Source: Arenicola marina (taxonomy: Eukaryota; Annelida; Polychaeta; Arenicolidae). Taken from it: a DNA stretch of 64,000 bases. Shown here piece after piece: positions 33,434 to 45,282 of the stretch. Position 1 is the first letter of the stretch. Each line of letters starts with the position of its first letter. The position numbers and the translations under genes were made by a program. The DNA is taken from positions 23,745,639-23,809,638 of the forward strand of contig OZ025263.1 of the NCBI GenBank assembly GCA_964019135.1. The letters are read 5' to 3'. The notes beneath the pieces were generated by a model. The model was not told the DNA's origin, made no database searches, and saw nothing but the letters and a program-made list of their open reading frames with translations.

Positions 33434-33535
33434 CTGTCTCCGAGACCGTGATTGTGCTTTCCGTTTCCGTGGTGATGGGACGGGTCGTAGTAGTCGTGGT
33501 TTCAACGCTGGTTGTGGCCGTTGTAGTAGTTGGCA
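33434..33535 (-). CDS. Small Thr-rich exon, 34 codons (SPITTETETT family)
   Basis: Acceptor gtgaacctgcag, donor gtcagc; 102 nt, phase 1-1. The first half (PTTTTATTSVETTTTTT) matches the lead of exon 31947-32945 and the second half (PITTETESTITVSET) matches exon 29795-29863. It therefore reads as a fusion of the start of a large exon with the end of a small one, consistent with the duplications on both sides. Confidence 0.75.
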
Positions 33536-34202
33536 CTGCAGGTTCACATTGGAAAGTTACAAACCATAGCAACTTCTGTTCAAATGTGTCTCATCAAGGA
33601 CAGACATGAAAGAATTCCTAAACATATTAAAGCTGTATAATAACTCAAGTAAAACTAGACTACAAGAAAGAGTGTCACTCCAGCTAGCCCTTCCGCCAGT
33701 CGCTACCTATCAGCCTTATGGCGAATGAGTAGGGTGGATACATTGACAATTCCGTGATGATCAGCTTGGTTCCAACCCGGAAGTGGAAATACTAGTCGCA
33801 ATCATGGCATTTATATAACGTTGATATGAAATTGAAAGAAACGTCCATGCTTTTGATGTGATAGCACACTGTGCAAGTAATATCCGACTGCTAATACTGC
33901 ATTCCAATCGAATGAATTACGATACGCATGCCCATATATATCTATCTGACACAATGCAATTTAGACCACCATATGTAAAATGAACCTGATATTACAAAAA
34001 GTAAATGTAAAAGTAATAATGAAAAAATATTGATGACAGGTTTGACCTCGTAGCACTCACGCTTCTGCACGTCTTTGCGGTTTGAAATGCGCACCAGAAA
34101 CGCAATAAAGGTCAAAAGCAAACAGCACTGCATGAGCGCTGGAAGGTGAGGAACTGTTAGCATTGAGCACGACGCGAGTTAGCCCGGGTAAAATGCACTG
34201 AC
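33536..34202. other. Intron
   Basis: 667 bp, with a ~60-bp stretch after the acceptor duplicated from 32946 onwards. A donor-like gtgagt at about 34056-34061 has no partner acceptor. Confidence 0.5.
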
Positions 34203-34274
34203 CGGTCTGCGAAGCTGTAATCGTGGTCTCCGTGGCGGTCGTAATGGGACTTGTCGTGGATACCGCTGTCGATC
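34203..34274 (-). CDS. Small Thr-rich exon, 24 codons (SPITTATETT family)
   Basis: Acceptor tttcattttag, donor gtcagt; 72 nt, phase 1-1. Encodes STAVSTTSPITTATETTITA plus SQT. Same size and nearly the same sequence as the exon at 37118-37189. Confidence 0.75.
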
Positions 34275-35581
34275 CTAAAATGAAAGTCACATGGTTTCTC
34301 AAGAAATTGCGACATTAATCTGATGGGCGAAATAGATGTGCATAAGTTGGTACGAGGGTATAATATCCTAGTACGTACATGGGCACATGGTTGATAATTT
34401 ATGCGTGGCATGGCGGAAGATCAAAATGATCACAGCTTGCTTAAGACGTAGAAACAACTGTAAATATGCATGAAGTTGGTATGTCATATGGCATTCACAG
34501 AGGCTAGGGAGCTAAATTCTAAACGACAAAAACTAGCACACAAGGGACATAATTTATCATAGCAGAGGCAGCAGCAGTTGGACAGATACACACGCTACAA
34601 ACAGTGTCACCATGGTGCAAACACCACCCATAGACAAAAGGCACGATGTTGTAATCCTGTACCAAGATTACATTTGTCGATATGTGGTTATGTGGCTATC
34701 GTTTCTGCATCTATATATCTATATATGTACATATATGAAAATGTGAGAACGAGGCACCCATATGGGTCACACGCGATGGCATGGAGAAATGTAAGTGAGC
34801 CAAAGCACCACGTCATACAAAACAGATACCCGGCTCTACCCCGCGTGTGAGGCGACGAAGAGAGGCTGCACACATTCAGCAGATGAATAGGTTATGACAA
34901 GCGCTCATCCTAATGAATCGGCTACATAAGACCAATATAAGCTACTCAGCAACACGTGTGTGTTAATCCCATCCATTACGAGACGATTGCCTGTATTTGT
35001 CAACTATCAGGGGCGGCTTTACGCCAATTAAATCGCAAACCAGAAACTAAAACAGGATAAGTTCTAAAAGCAAATACGTTCTCGTGGTGGTGTGAAGGAA
35101 ATTCCCACCTCTAACTTTTTTCCCGACAACGCATTAAGTATGCGACGTTGGAGGAGGTTAAATGATAACACGATGAAAGCCAAACAAATTCACAGACACG
35201 ACGACATGATAACACAATGCAATCAAATCAATGGGTAATCGTTAGGACTTGAAGCAACTACCACAGGTACGATGACATGATAACACAATGAAAGCCAAAT
35301 CAATCATATCAATTGTCAATCGTTAGAAAACTTGAAGCCAATTACCCACACGATCACTTGGTTAAGGCGATATAGACGGAACTGTCAGGTCCATTGTGGA
35401 TGAAGAGCCAGAGGCCACGAAGTTAGTTTAGAATTCTGCTACTCTAATTCGAAGACAGGTGTATGGATTTAACCTATGACGCCATAGGAACCAGTAAACG
35501 CGTTACCTCTAATTCCCGGTCATATATCTAAAAGCGTTGGCAGGCCTAGCCATCTACCGAACACTGTCCTAATAACCTTAC
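34275..35581. other. 1.3-kb intron
   Basis: AT-rich. A ~65-bp phrase with acgatgacatgataacac(aatg) recurs near 35200 and 35268. No exon seen. Confidence 0.55.
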
Positions 35582-36835
35582 CAGTGGTTTCGCCAGAAGT
35601 ACTCGAAACGAAGGTTTCACTGGTGCTTTCTAGGGAAACTGTGGTCCCTGATGTGGTCACACCTGTGGTCTCCGTCACCGTGGACTCGGTGGTCCCTGTG
35701 GTTGTCTCGGAGGATAAAGTGGTCCCTGATGTGGTCACATCAGTGGTCTCCGTCACCGTGGACTCGGTGGTCCCTGTGGTTGTCTCGGAGGATAAAGTGG
35801 TCCCAGATGTGGTCACATCTGTGGTCTCCGTCACCGTAGACACGGTGGTCCCTGTGGTCGTCTCGGTGGATAACGTGGTCCCTGATGTGATCACACCCGT
35901 GGTCTCCGTCACCGTAGAGTCGGTGGTCCCTGTGGTTGTCTCGGAGGATAAAGTGGTCCCTGATGTGGTCACATCAGTGGTCTCCGTCACCGTGGACTCG
36001 GTGGTCCCTGTGGTTGAATCGGAGGATAAAGTGGTCCCTGATGTGGTCACATCTGTGGTCTCCGTCACCGTGGACTCGGTGGTCCCTGTGGTTGTCTCGG
36101 TGGATAACGTGGTCCCTGATGTGGTCACACCTGTGGTCTCCGTCACCGTGGACTCGGTGGTCCCTGTGGTTGTCTCGGAGGATAAAGTGGTCCCTGATGT
36201 GGTCAGATCTGTGGTCTCCGTCACAGTGGACTCGGTGGTTCCTGTGGTTGTCTCGGAGGATAAAGTGGTCCCTGATGTGGCCACACCTGTTGTCTCCGTC
36301 ACCGTGGACTCGGTGGTCCCTGTGGTTGTCTCGGAGGATAAAGTGGTCCCTGATGTAGTCACATCTGTGGTCTCCGTCACCGTGGACTCGGTGGTCCCTG
36401 TGGTTGTCTCGGAGGATAAAGTGGTCCCTGATGTTGTCACACCTGTGGTCTCTGTCACCGTAGACTCGGTGGTCCCTGTGGTTGTCTCGGTGGATAAAGT
36501 GGTCCCTGATGTGGTCACATCTGTGGTCTCCGTCACCGTGGACTCGGTGGTCCCTGTGGTTGTCTCGGAGGATAAAGTGGTCCCTGATGTGGTCACATCT
36601 GTGGTCTCCGTCACCGTGGACTCGGTGGTCCCTGTGGTTGTCTCGGAGGATAAAGTGGTCCCTGATGTGGTCACACCTGTGGTCTCCGTTACCGTGGACT
36701 CTGTAGTCCCTGCGGTTGTCTCGGTGGATAAGGTGGTTCCTGATGTGGTCACAGCCGGGGTTGATGATAAAGTTGATTCAGTGGTCCCCGTGCTTGTCTC
36801 GGTGGTGATAGTGGTGCTAGTCTCTGTGGTTGGCA
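35582..36835 (-). CDS. Mucin repeat exon, 418 codons
   Basis: Acceptor cgtgacaccacag, donor gtaagg; 1,254 nt, phase 1-1, open. Starts PTTETSTTITTETSTGTTES and one TSTPAVTTSGTT unit (the 40-45 kb repeat type). About 15 units of the TTDVTTSGTTLSSETTTG type follow, with very low divergence, then the tail SLESTSETFVSSTSGETT. Mixing of the two repeat types at the 5' end places this exon at the boundary between the TSTPAVT and TETTGVT territories of the gene. Confidence 0.85.
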
Positions 36836-37117
36836 CTGTGGTGTCACGATAAGAAATCGTTTTGATATTTCCGATAATGACAATGGGTTAGTCGCGACAT
36901 GTGAATATAAAAGAAAAGCATAGTTGAAGAAAGGCAGGATCAATAATGAACAATTTATCCGAACATCTCTAGAGTATATGAATGTAAAACATCATTTTTT
37001 AATATAATATCCATGGTAACCTTCAGATCTAGTAGCACAGTTTTGCAGAACGTAAAGAGTTGTTTCTGATTTGGTTGCTATGACAAGTCTGCCCACTACA
37101 AGGTGGCCAATGCTGAC

Positions 37118-37189
37118 CTGACTGAGAGGCCGTGACCGTGGTTTCTGTGGCCGTTGTGATGGGACTCGTAGTGACTTCACTTGTCGTCG
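37118..37189 (-). CDS. Small Thr-rich exon, 24 codons (SPITTATETT family)
   Basis: Acceptor cttcgattttag, donor gtcagc; 72 nt, phase 1-1. Encodes TTSEVTTSPITTATETTVTA plus SQS. Sister of the exon at 34203-34274. Confidence 0.75.
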
Positions 37190-38569
37190 CTAAAATCGAA
37201 GACGCAAGCATAATTTCACTGTGTTATCCTCTAAACTACGACTGATTGGTGAGTCAGCTACGATACCAGAAACCATAGTGCTAAATATGACAGGCTTTGA
37301 TGCGGAGAGACAGATTCTGCTACTGGGTCTGGTGTCAACGGGGTGACGACAAGGGTGTTAAATAGATGGCATGCCTTTACCACGCTGGGGCCATTGAGCA
37401 CGGGCGGCTACACCAACAAGCCGGGTCCCAGGAACCATCAGAAAACTTCATGCACAAGACTATGTGCCAACGGATCAGCCCAGTAACCGTGTGCGTTCTA
37501 TCGCGCCTAGTGATAATGGCACTATAACCGTGTCTACTATGGTAGGCTGCCAATACAGCATGTATTGCATGAGGTGTAGACACGGTCGACTTGATATGTC
37601 CATTCTCATTTCTACTGTATTGAAGCAGTGACCTAATGTAGATCTATTGATCCAGTGTGTTAAAGCGGTGACGTAATTGTGATCTACCTCATCAAAGCTA
37701 TGACGGTACACTGGTGTTCTATTGACCTAGATGAGTAAAGCTGCGAAGTCACCCAGACCTTGTGAGCTAGTTAATGAAACAGTGACGTCATGTAGATCTA
37801 ATGACCTAAAGAAATTAAGGCACTGACGTCATTTTGATCAATTGATCTGGATTATGAAAGCAATGACGTCATGTAAAACTATTGATCTTGCGAAGTACTG
37901 AAGTGCCGACAATTATATCTACTTATCTAACGTAAACATGGAGTGACGTCATGTAGATCTATTTCCATAAAGTATGCTTTTACTAAGGCTATGCACGTCT
38001 ACTGAACCAGCACAATGAAGCAGCTTGGCAAGGTTAATCCACTGATCGAACTTGTTCAATATAGTGACGTCAAACGTATGCGCTATGTAACTTGAGCAAT
38101 ACAAAGGTTCGCTATGAATCTACAGATAGTAGAGAGTTAGTACCACAGTGAAATCCTATTGAGTAGCGACAGCCGTATCTATAGATACCCAACTACCAAG
38201 GCTGGGAATCTCATCTTAAGGTTACAAGCAAGCTAATCGATACCAGCAGTTCACGTCTGGAAATGACTTCGCCAAGGGTTAACTACTTTCGTATGTTGGC
38301 CCAATTTTGACACGCAATACACTTCAATTGATATATGCTTGCTTCTGCTGATATTTTAGTGTGAATTCTCCATTGTTATGATATTATTTCATAGCCAACA
38401 TATATATAAACTTCGCAATTGTGTTTCTGCCAAAATTTCGTTTCAAGACGAGCAGATTTTGTGGCTTCACATAAAGTGGCCGCATAATTATCAGTATTAC
38501 AAATTAGACATAGGGCCTTATTCGTGCAGTCTAAGTTCCAACGTTTCACTCGGGTAGCAAAATCCTCAC
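37190..38569. other. 1.38-kb intron
   Basis: Contains a degenerate 40-60-bp repeat with clustered TGACGTCA octamers (listed separately). No exon otherwise. Confidence 0.55.
37610..38075. repeat. Degenerate repeat with five TGACGTCA octamers
   Basis: Irregular 40-80-bp units of the form gtgacgtcatgtagatcta followed by ttgatct-like sequence. Exact palindromic TGACGTCA (CRE/ATF consensus) lies at 37783-37790, 37824-37831, 37864-37871, 37944-37951 and 38065-38072, with a diverged version at about 37670. Whether this is functional or a side effect of repeat amplification is not known. Confidence 0.6.
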
Positions 38570-39808
38570 CAGTAATAGAAACGGATGAAATCGAGCCTGG
38601 TGTCGGCGTAGTTTGAGTGGTCCCTGTGGTTGTCTCGGAGGACAAAGTGGTCCCTGATGTGGTCACATCAGTGCTCTCCGTCACCGTGGACTCGGTGGTC
38701 CCTGTGGTTGTCTCGGAGGATAAAGTGGTCCCTGATGTGGTCACATCTGTGGTTTCCGTCATCGTAGACTCGGTGGTCCCCGTGGTTGTCACGGTGGTTA
38801 AAGTGGTGCCTGATGTGGTCACACCCGTGGTCTCCGTCACCGTGGACTCGGTGGTTCCTGTGGTTGTCTCGGTGGATAAAGTGGTTCCTGATATGGGCAC
38901 ATCTGTGGTCTCCGTCACCGTAGACTCGGTGGTCCCTGTGGTTATCTCGGAGGATAAAGTGGTCCCTGATGTGGTCACATCTGTGGTCTCCGTCACCGTG
39001 GACTCGGTGGTCCCAGTGGTTGTCTCGGTGGATAAAGTGGTCCCCACTGTGGTCAAACTTCTGGTCTCCGTCACCGTGGACTCGGTGATCCCTGTGGTTT
39101 TCTCGGTAGACAAAGCGGTTTCTGATGTTGTCGCAATTGGGGTAGACGTCAGTGTTGATTCAGTGGTCCCAGTGGTTGTCTTGGTAGACAAAGTGGTCCA
39201 TGATGTGGTCGCAGCCGGGGTGGACGTCAGTGTTGATTCAGCTGTCTCAGTGGTTGTCTCGGTAGACAAAGTGGTCCCTGATGTGGTCGCAGCCGGGGTA
39301 GACGTCAGAGTGGATTCAGTGGTCCTAGTGGTTGTCTCGCTAGACAAAGTGGTCCCTGATGTGGTCACACCCGTTGTCTCCGTCACCGTGGACTCGGTGG
39401 TCCCTGTGGTTGTCTCGGAAGATAAAGTGGTACCTGATGTGGTCACACCTGTGGTCTCCGTCACCGTGGACTCGGTGGTCCCTGTGGTTGTCTCAGTGGA
39501 TAAAGTGGTTCCTGATGTGGTCGCAATTGGAGTAGACGTCAGTGTTGACTCAGTGGTCCCTGTGGTTGTCTCGGTAGATAAAGTGGTCCCTGATGTGGTC
39601 ACACCTGTGGTTTCCGTCACCGTAGATTCGATGGTCCTTGTAATTTCCTCGGTAGATAAAGTGGTCCCTGATGTGGTCACACCTGTGGTCTGCGTCTCCG
39701 TGGAGTCGGTGGTCCCTGTGATTGTGCCAGTGGATAGACTGCTATCCTGTGTGGTAATCGCCGAGGCGGAGCTAGCGGTAGTGGAGGTGCTTTTTTCAGT
39801 GCTTGTTC
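38570..39808 (-). CDS. Chimeric mucin repeat exon, 413 codons
   Basis: Acceptor actttgtcaacag, donor gtgagg; 1,239 nt, phase 1-1, open. Leads with TSTEKSTSTTASSASAITTQ. The ~14 repeats that follow mix the two main subfamilies: TETTGVTTSGTT units (typical of 15-36 kb) and TSTPAATTSGTT units (typical of 40-45 kb), interleaved in short runs. It has more unit-to-unit divergence than its neighbours (SLTTVGTT, VPISGTT). Ends GSISSVSIT. Confidence 0.8.
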
Positions 39809-40275
39809 CTGTTGACAAAGTTTTCCACCGGGTTAAACGGACGCCTTTTAATTTAACGAGTGCTTGTGGTTTCACTTATTTTCGCAAACTTAATTTGATT
39901 ACAGTATTACAATTTGCAGAATCTGACCCTGTTTGTCCCGTCACAGGCCTGACTCGGCAGCGAATTTACGTTTACCTTTTAAGGCTGAAGACAAATGTTT
40001 GTTGTCGAACAATACGTTGCTGCACAACAGATACACCCAAACCGTGGATGTGCCTTGGTGCAAACACTTCCAGATTCACATTGCGTGCTTTAGTTGTGAG
40101 GAGTTTAGTAAATTAACTACTTGACGCCATTGCACATCAACATCAAGTTATTTCTCATTTTGCAAGTCACCCTCATGATCACAATGATTTCTGATAACTT
40201 TAGTTACAACCTATCTTTACCTCAGTGTTTACCCAAGAATGCGCCAACTGAAGTGCTTTCTACCAGAAAACTTAC
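39809..40275. other. Intron
   Basis: 467 bp. Plus-strand open frames extend across it from the repeat shadow, but nothing supports coding. Confidence 0.5.
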
Positions 40276-42261
40276 CTGTGAGAGCGGCGCTTGTGGTTTC
40301 TTGACTTGTTTCAGTAGACGTTGGGCCCGTGACGGTTGTAAACATATCACTGGTCACTGTTGTGTGGTCGGTGGACAGATTTGTGGCAATAGGGGTCGTG
40401 CCTGACGAACCATGAGCCGAAACTGTGGTCCCTGATGTTGTCACGGCTGGGGTAGACGTCACGGTTGATTCAGTGGTCCCAGTGGTTGTCTCGGTAGACA
40501 AAGTGGTCCCTGATGTTGTCACGGCTAGGGTAGACGTCAGTGTTGATTCAGTGGTCCCTGATGTGGTCACAGCTGGGGTAGACGTCAATGTGGATTCAGT
40601 GGTCCCAGTGGTTGTCACGGTAGACAAAGTGATCCCTGATGTGGCCACAACTGGGGTAGACGTCAGTGTTGATTCAGTGGTCCCAGTGGTTGTCACGGTA
40701 GAGAAAGTGGTCCCCGATGTTGTCACAGCTGGGGTAGACGTCAGTGTTGATTCAGAGGTCCCTGTGGTTGTCTCGGTAGACAAAGTGGTCCCTGATGTGG
40801 TAACAGCTGGGGTAGACGTCAGTGTTGACTCAGTGGTCCCAGTGGTTGTCTCCGTAGACAAAGTGGTCCCTGAGGTGGTCACAGTCGCGGTAGACGTCAG
40901 TGTTGATTCAGTGTTCCCAGTGGTTGTCTCCGTAGACCAAGTGGTCTCTGATGTGGTCACAGCTGGGGTCGACGTCAGTGTTGATTCGGTTGTTCCAGTG
41001 GTTGTCTCGGTAGACAAAGTGGTCCCTGATGTGGTCACAGCTGGGGTAGACGTCAGTGTTGATTCAGTGGTCCCTGTGGTTGTCTCGGTAGACAAAGTGG
41101 TCCCTGCTGTGGTCACAGCTGGGGTAGACGTCAGTGTTGATTCAGTGGTCCCTGTGGTTGTCTCGGTAGACAAAGTGGTCCCTGATGTGGTCACAGATGG
41201 GGTAGACGTCAGTGTTGATTCAGTGATCCCTGATGTGGTCACAGCCGGGGTAGACGTCAGTGTTGATTCAGTGGTCCCAGTGGTTGTGTCCGTAGAAAAA
41301 GTGGTCCCTGATGTGGTCTCAGCTGGGGTAGACGTCAGTGTTGATTCAGTGGTCCCAATGGTTGTCTCGGTTGACAACGTGCTCCCTGATGTGGTTACAA
41401 CTGGGGTAGACGTCAGTGTTGATTCAGTGGTCCCTGATGTTGTCACGGCTGGGGTAGACGTCTGTGTTGATTCAGTGGTCCCAGTGGTTGTCACGGTAGA
41501 GAAAGTGGTCCCCGATGTTGTCACAGCTGGGGTAGACGTCAGTGTTGATTCAGAGGTCCCTGTGGTTGTCTCGGTAGACAAAGTGGTCCCTGATGTGGTA
41601 ACAGCTGGGGTAGACGTCAGTGTTGATTCAGTGGTCCCAGTGGTTGTCTCCGTAGACAAAGTGGTCCCTGAGGTGGTCACAGTCGCGGTAGACGTCAGTG
41701 TTGATTCAGTGTTCCCAGTGGTTGTCTCCGTAGACAAAGTGGTCTCTGATGTGGTCACAGCTGGGGTCGACGTCAGTGTTGATTCGGTTGTTCCAGTGGT
41801 TGTCTCGGTAAACAAAGTGGTCCCTGATGTGGTCACAGCTGGGGTAGACGTCAGTGTTGATTCAGTGGTCCCTGTGGTTGTCTCGGTAGACAAAGTGGTC
41901 CCTGCTGTGGTCACAGCTGGAGTAGACGTCAGTGTTGATTCAGTGGTCCCTGTGGTTGTCTCGGTAGACAAAGTGGTCCCTGATGTGGTCACAGATGGGG
42001 TAGACGTCAGTGTTGATTCAGTGATCCCTGATGTGGTCACAGCCGGGGTAGACGTCAGTGTTGATTCAGTGGTCCCAGTGGTTGTGTCCGTAGAAAAAGT
42101 GGTCCCTGATGTGGTCTCAGCTGGGGTAGACGTCAGTGTTGATTCAGTGGTCCCAATGGTTGTCTCGGTTGACAACGTGCTCCCTGATGTGGTTACAACT
42201 GGGGTAGACGTCAGTGTTGATTCAGTGGTCCCTGTGGACGTGGCTGTGGTGTCACTGGAAC
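40276..42261 (-). CDS. Mucin repeat exon (TSTPAVT type), 662 codons
   Basis: Acceptor ttaattcggcag, donor gtaagt; 1,986 nt, phase 1-1, open. Starts SSDTTATSTGTTESTLTSTP. Repeats have core TSTPAVTTSGTTLSTETTTG with some truncated units (TSGITESTLTSTPSV). A 798-bp (266-codon) higher-order unit is present twice: markers at 40689/41487, 40911/41709 and 41371/42169 are all exactly 798 bp apart. Non-repetitive tail with DHTTVTSDMFTTVTGPTSTE, shared with the exon at 43774. Pro appears once per repeat, unlike the TETTGVT family. Confidence 0.85.
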
Positions 42262-43773
42262 CTGCCGAATTAATTTTTGCGGTCCCTTTCAGTGATTTCA
42301 TGGTAGTTAGTAACTGCCGTGCTAAGTTTCCGCTAATAAAGATGGATTTTATTGCATTCACTCGATAGCTACCATTCTGTGGTGTCCCCCATGACCAAAA
42401 ACCATATCAATATCACAGTGCGTCTATCACATTGGCCAGACGCTACGACTCAGTCTAGCATATCACATATATTATGCCACCCTATAGTACGGAAGAGTTA
42501 TTGGTTATTACATTGGTGTGCTTGGACCTATTCGTGCCTCTAAAATATACCAGTTGAAGCGATTTATTGCAACGGGGGGGGGGGGGCCGCCTCGTTTTCA
42601 GTGTTCTGGTCACCTGAGAGCTTAACGGCACGTGGATCAGTGGTTTGAGTCCCGCTGTGGCCATGTCTGCGTGATCGCAGAATAACGTTCTCTTGTCCTT
42701 CTTCGCAAAGAGTAGGGGGTCAACCCCGAGGACTTGGCACCACTCTCCCTCCCTTCACCCATTGACGCGATAAGATTAAACGCGGTTAAAGCGTCCTGAA
42801 TATACAATCAACCAACCTATTGCGACCAGAGAAATGATCAACCCATTTATATGGTTATCGGCACACAATTTGTATGTGTCATTTTCCATTAAATCCCTTC
42901 GAGACTTGCACCCTTAACCCACTTGGGATTATGCAAGTCAGAATGTGTCGGGATTGCCACAATTTCTTAATAAATTGACGCGGTCCGCCAGGAAAATGGC
43001 TTAGGAAGACGCGTGTCATCGTTAACGAGGAAACAACATCTAAACCGAAAACTGCATGTGATTTCAGTCGTTGTTCACATGGGACAATTATATAGGAACA
43101 TGTAATTCCATTTAATGGAGAAACAAGCCGCCTTGTTAACTTGTGTATAGTTGAGACGACCCAAATAGGTTGCGAAGGGTTAGCAGATCGGGATTTCTGC
43201 CATCGAGGCCAGCAATGGCTCCGGAGTGTCAGGTTTCGCACCCCACTGGGCGATAGTCGCTGTCGGACTAATATCCAATGTCCTTTTTTTCCAAACGGGC
43301 CAGGTTTTACCGCCGGAGATATGACTAGATTGTGCAACTGATATACCCGCCCCCCCCCCGCCCCCCAGCACCGCCCCCGAATCGGCTTGAAAATACAAGT
43401 GATAGAGTCTCGTCACCCAATTCACACCAATTTGACTGGCTGGATGTATAGCGTTCCCACATTTGTAGCTGACAGCTACTTCAGTGTGGTGAACATATGG
43501 CCCAATGATCCACGGCCGACCACCACTCGCATGGACAGAGACAAATCTTGGTACACTCAGGAAAAGCTAGGAGACGGAACAAGAGAAAATATACCAATGC
43601 GGCGCCTCATACAGCGGTTATTGGGAGGCTGGACAATAACAGCCCTGATGGTCACTGTCCCAGGAAAGTCTATTCCAAACTATGATACATCGGAGGCTTG
43701 ACGGCGTCTGACTGACTTGACTGTGACATAACGTGGCAGGCAATATGTGAGGCTGTTATTATGGCCAACTTAC
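42262..43773. other. 1.5-kb intron
   Basis: Holds a SINE-like segment (42540-42790) and a C-rich tract near 43349-43378. Several open frames of 80-150 codons occur on both strands around 42.9-43.7 kb, but I recognise none and they lack splice-site context. Confidence 0.5.
42540..42790 (+). mobile_element. Possible tRNA-derived SINE fragment
   Basis: Poly-G run at 42573-42585, then an A-box-like ctgagagcttaacgg and a B-box-like ggtttgagtccc near 42648-42659, followed by a structured tail. The A-to-B spacing is shorter than in a standard tRNA promoter and no second copy occurs in the window, so this call is tentative. Confidence 0.3.
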
Positions 43774-45282
43774 CTGCAGTCGAGCCAGAAACAGCGGTGC
43801 TTGCGATCTCTTGGCTTGTTGCGGTAGACGTGGGGCCCGTCACGGTTGTAAACACTTCGGTGGTCACTGATGTGCGATCAGTGGATAGAGTTGTGGCGAT
43901 AAAGGTCGTGCCAGACGAAGACTGAACAGAAACTGTGGTCCCTGACGTTGTCACGGCTGGGGTAGATGTCAGTGTTGATTCAGTGGTCCCAGTGGTTGTC
44001 TCCGTAGACAAAGTGGTCCCTGATGTGGTCACAGCCGGGGTAGACGTCAGTGTTGATTCAGTGGTCCCAGTGGTTGTCTCTGTGGACAAAGTGGTCCCTG
44101 ATGTGGTCACAGCCGGGGTAGACGTCAGTGTTGATTCAGTGGTCCCAGTGGTTGTCTCGGTAGACAAAGTGGTCCCTGATGTGGTAACAGCTGGGGTAGA
44201 TGTCAGTGTTGATTCAGTGGTCCCAGTGGTTGTCTCCGTAGACAAAGTGGTCCCTGATGTGGTCACAGCCGGGGTAGACGTCAGTGTTGATTCAGTGGTC
44301 CCAGTGGTTGTCTCTGTAGGCAAAGTGGTCCCTGATGTGGTCACAGCCGGGGTAGACGTCAGTGTTGATTCAGCGGTCCCAGTGGTTGTCTCCGTAGACA
44401 AAGTGGGCCCTGATGTGGTCACAGCCGGGGTAGACGTCAGTGTTGATTCAGTGGTCCCAGTGGTTGTCTCGGTAGACAAGGTGGTCCCTGAGGTGGTAAC
44501 AGCTAGGGTAGACGTCAGTGTTGATTCAGTGGTCCCAGTGGTTGTCTCGGTAGACAAAGTGGTCCCTGATGTGGTTACAGCCGGGGTAGACGTCAGTGTT
44601 GATTCAGTGGTCCCAGTAGTTGTCTCCGTAGAAAAAGTGGTCCCTGATGTGGTCACAGCCGGGGTAGACGTCAGTGTTGATTCAGTGGTCCCAGTGGTTG
44701 TCTCCGTAGACAAAGTGGTCCCTGATGTGGCAACAGCCGGTGTAGACGTCAATGTTGATTCAGTGGTCCCAGTGGTTGTTTCGCTAGACAAAGTGGTCCC
44801 TGATGTGGTCACAGCCGGGCTAGACGTCAGTGTTGATTCAGTGGTCCCAGTGGTTGTATCCGTAGACAAAGTGGTCCTTGATGTGGTCACAGCCGGGGTA
44901 GACGTCAGTGTTAATTCAGTGGTCCCAGTGGTTGTCTCGGTAGACAAAGTGGTCCCTGATGTGGTCACAGCCGGTGTAGACGTCAGTGTTGATTCAGTGG
45001 TCCCAGTGGTTGTCTCGGTAGACAAAATGGTCCCTGATGTGGTCACAGCCGGGGTAGACGTCAGTGTTGATTCAGTGGTCCCAGTGGTTGTTTCGGAAGA
45101 CAAAGTGGTCCCTGATGTGGTAACAGCCGGTGTAGACGTCAGTGTTGACTCAGTGGTCCCAGTGGTTGTTTCGGTAGACAAAGTGGTTCCTTTGGTGGAG
45201 GTTTCAGTGGTTCCTGAACTTGTCGTGCTAGTTACTGAGGTTTCTGCTGGGGTTGTGCTCACACTGGTGGCCGTCGTGGTAC
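43774..45282 (-). CDS. Mucin repeat exon (TSTPAVT type), 503 codons
   Basis: Acceptor gtttattgcgttag, donor gtaagt; 1,509 nt, phase 1-1, open. Starts TTTATSVSTTPAETSVTSTT, then ~16 highly uniform units with core TSTPAVTTSGTTLSTETTTG. Tail DRTSVTTEVFTTVTGPTSTA is homologous to the tail of exon 40276-42261. It is the first large mucin exon downstream of the SEA array. Confidence 0.85.

Noticed and set aside
39933-40405. Plus-strand open frames between two mucin exons
   Set aside because: No recognisable domain; they overlap the intron and the shadow of the repeat exon.
42879-43701. Open frames of 80-150 codons on both strands
   Set aside because: Overlapping on both strands, no similarity recognised and no splice sites in phase.
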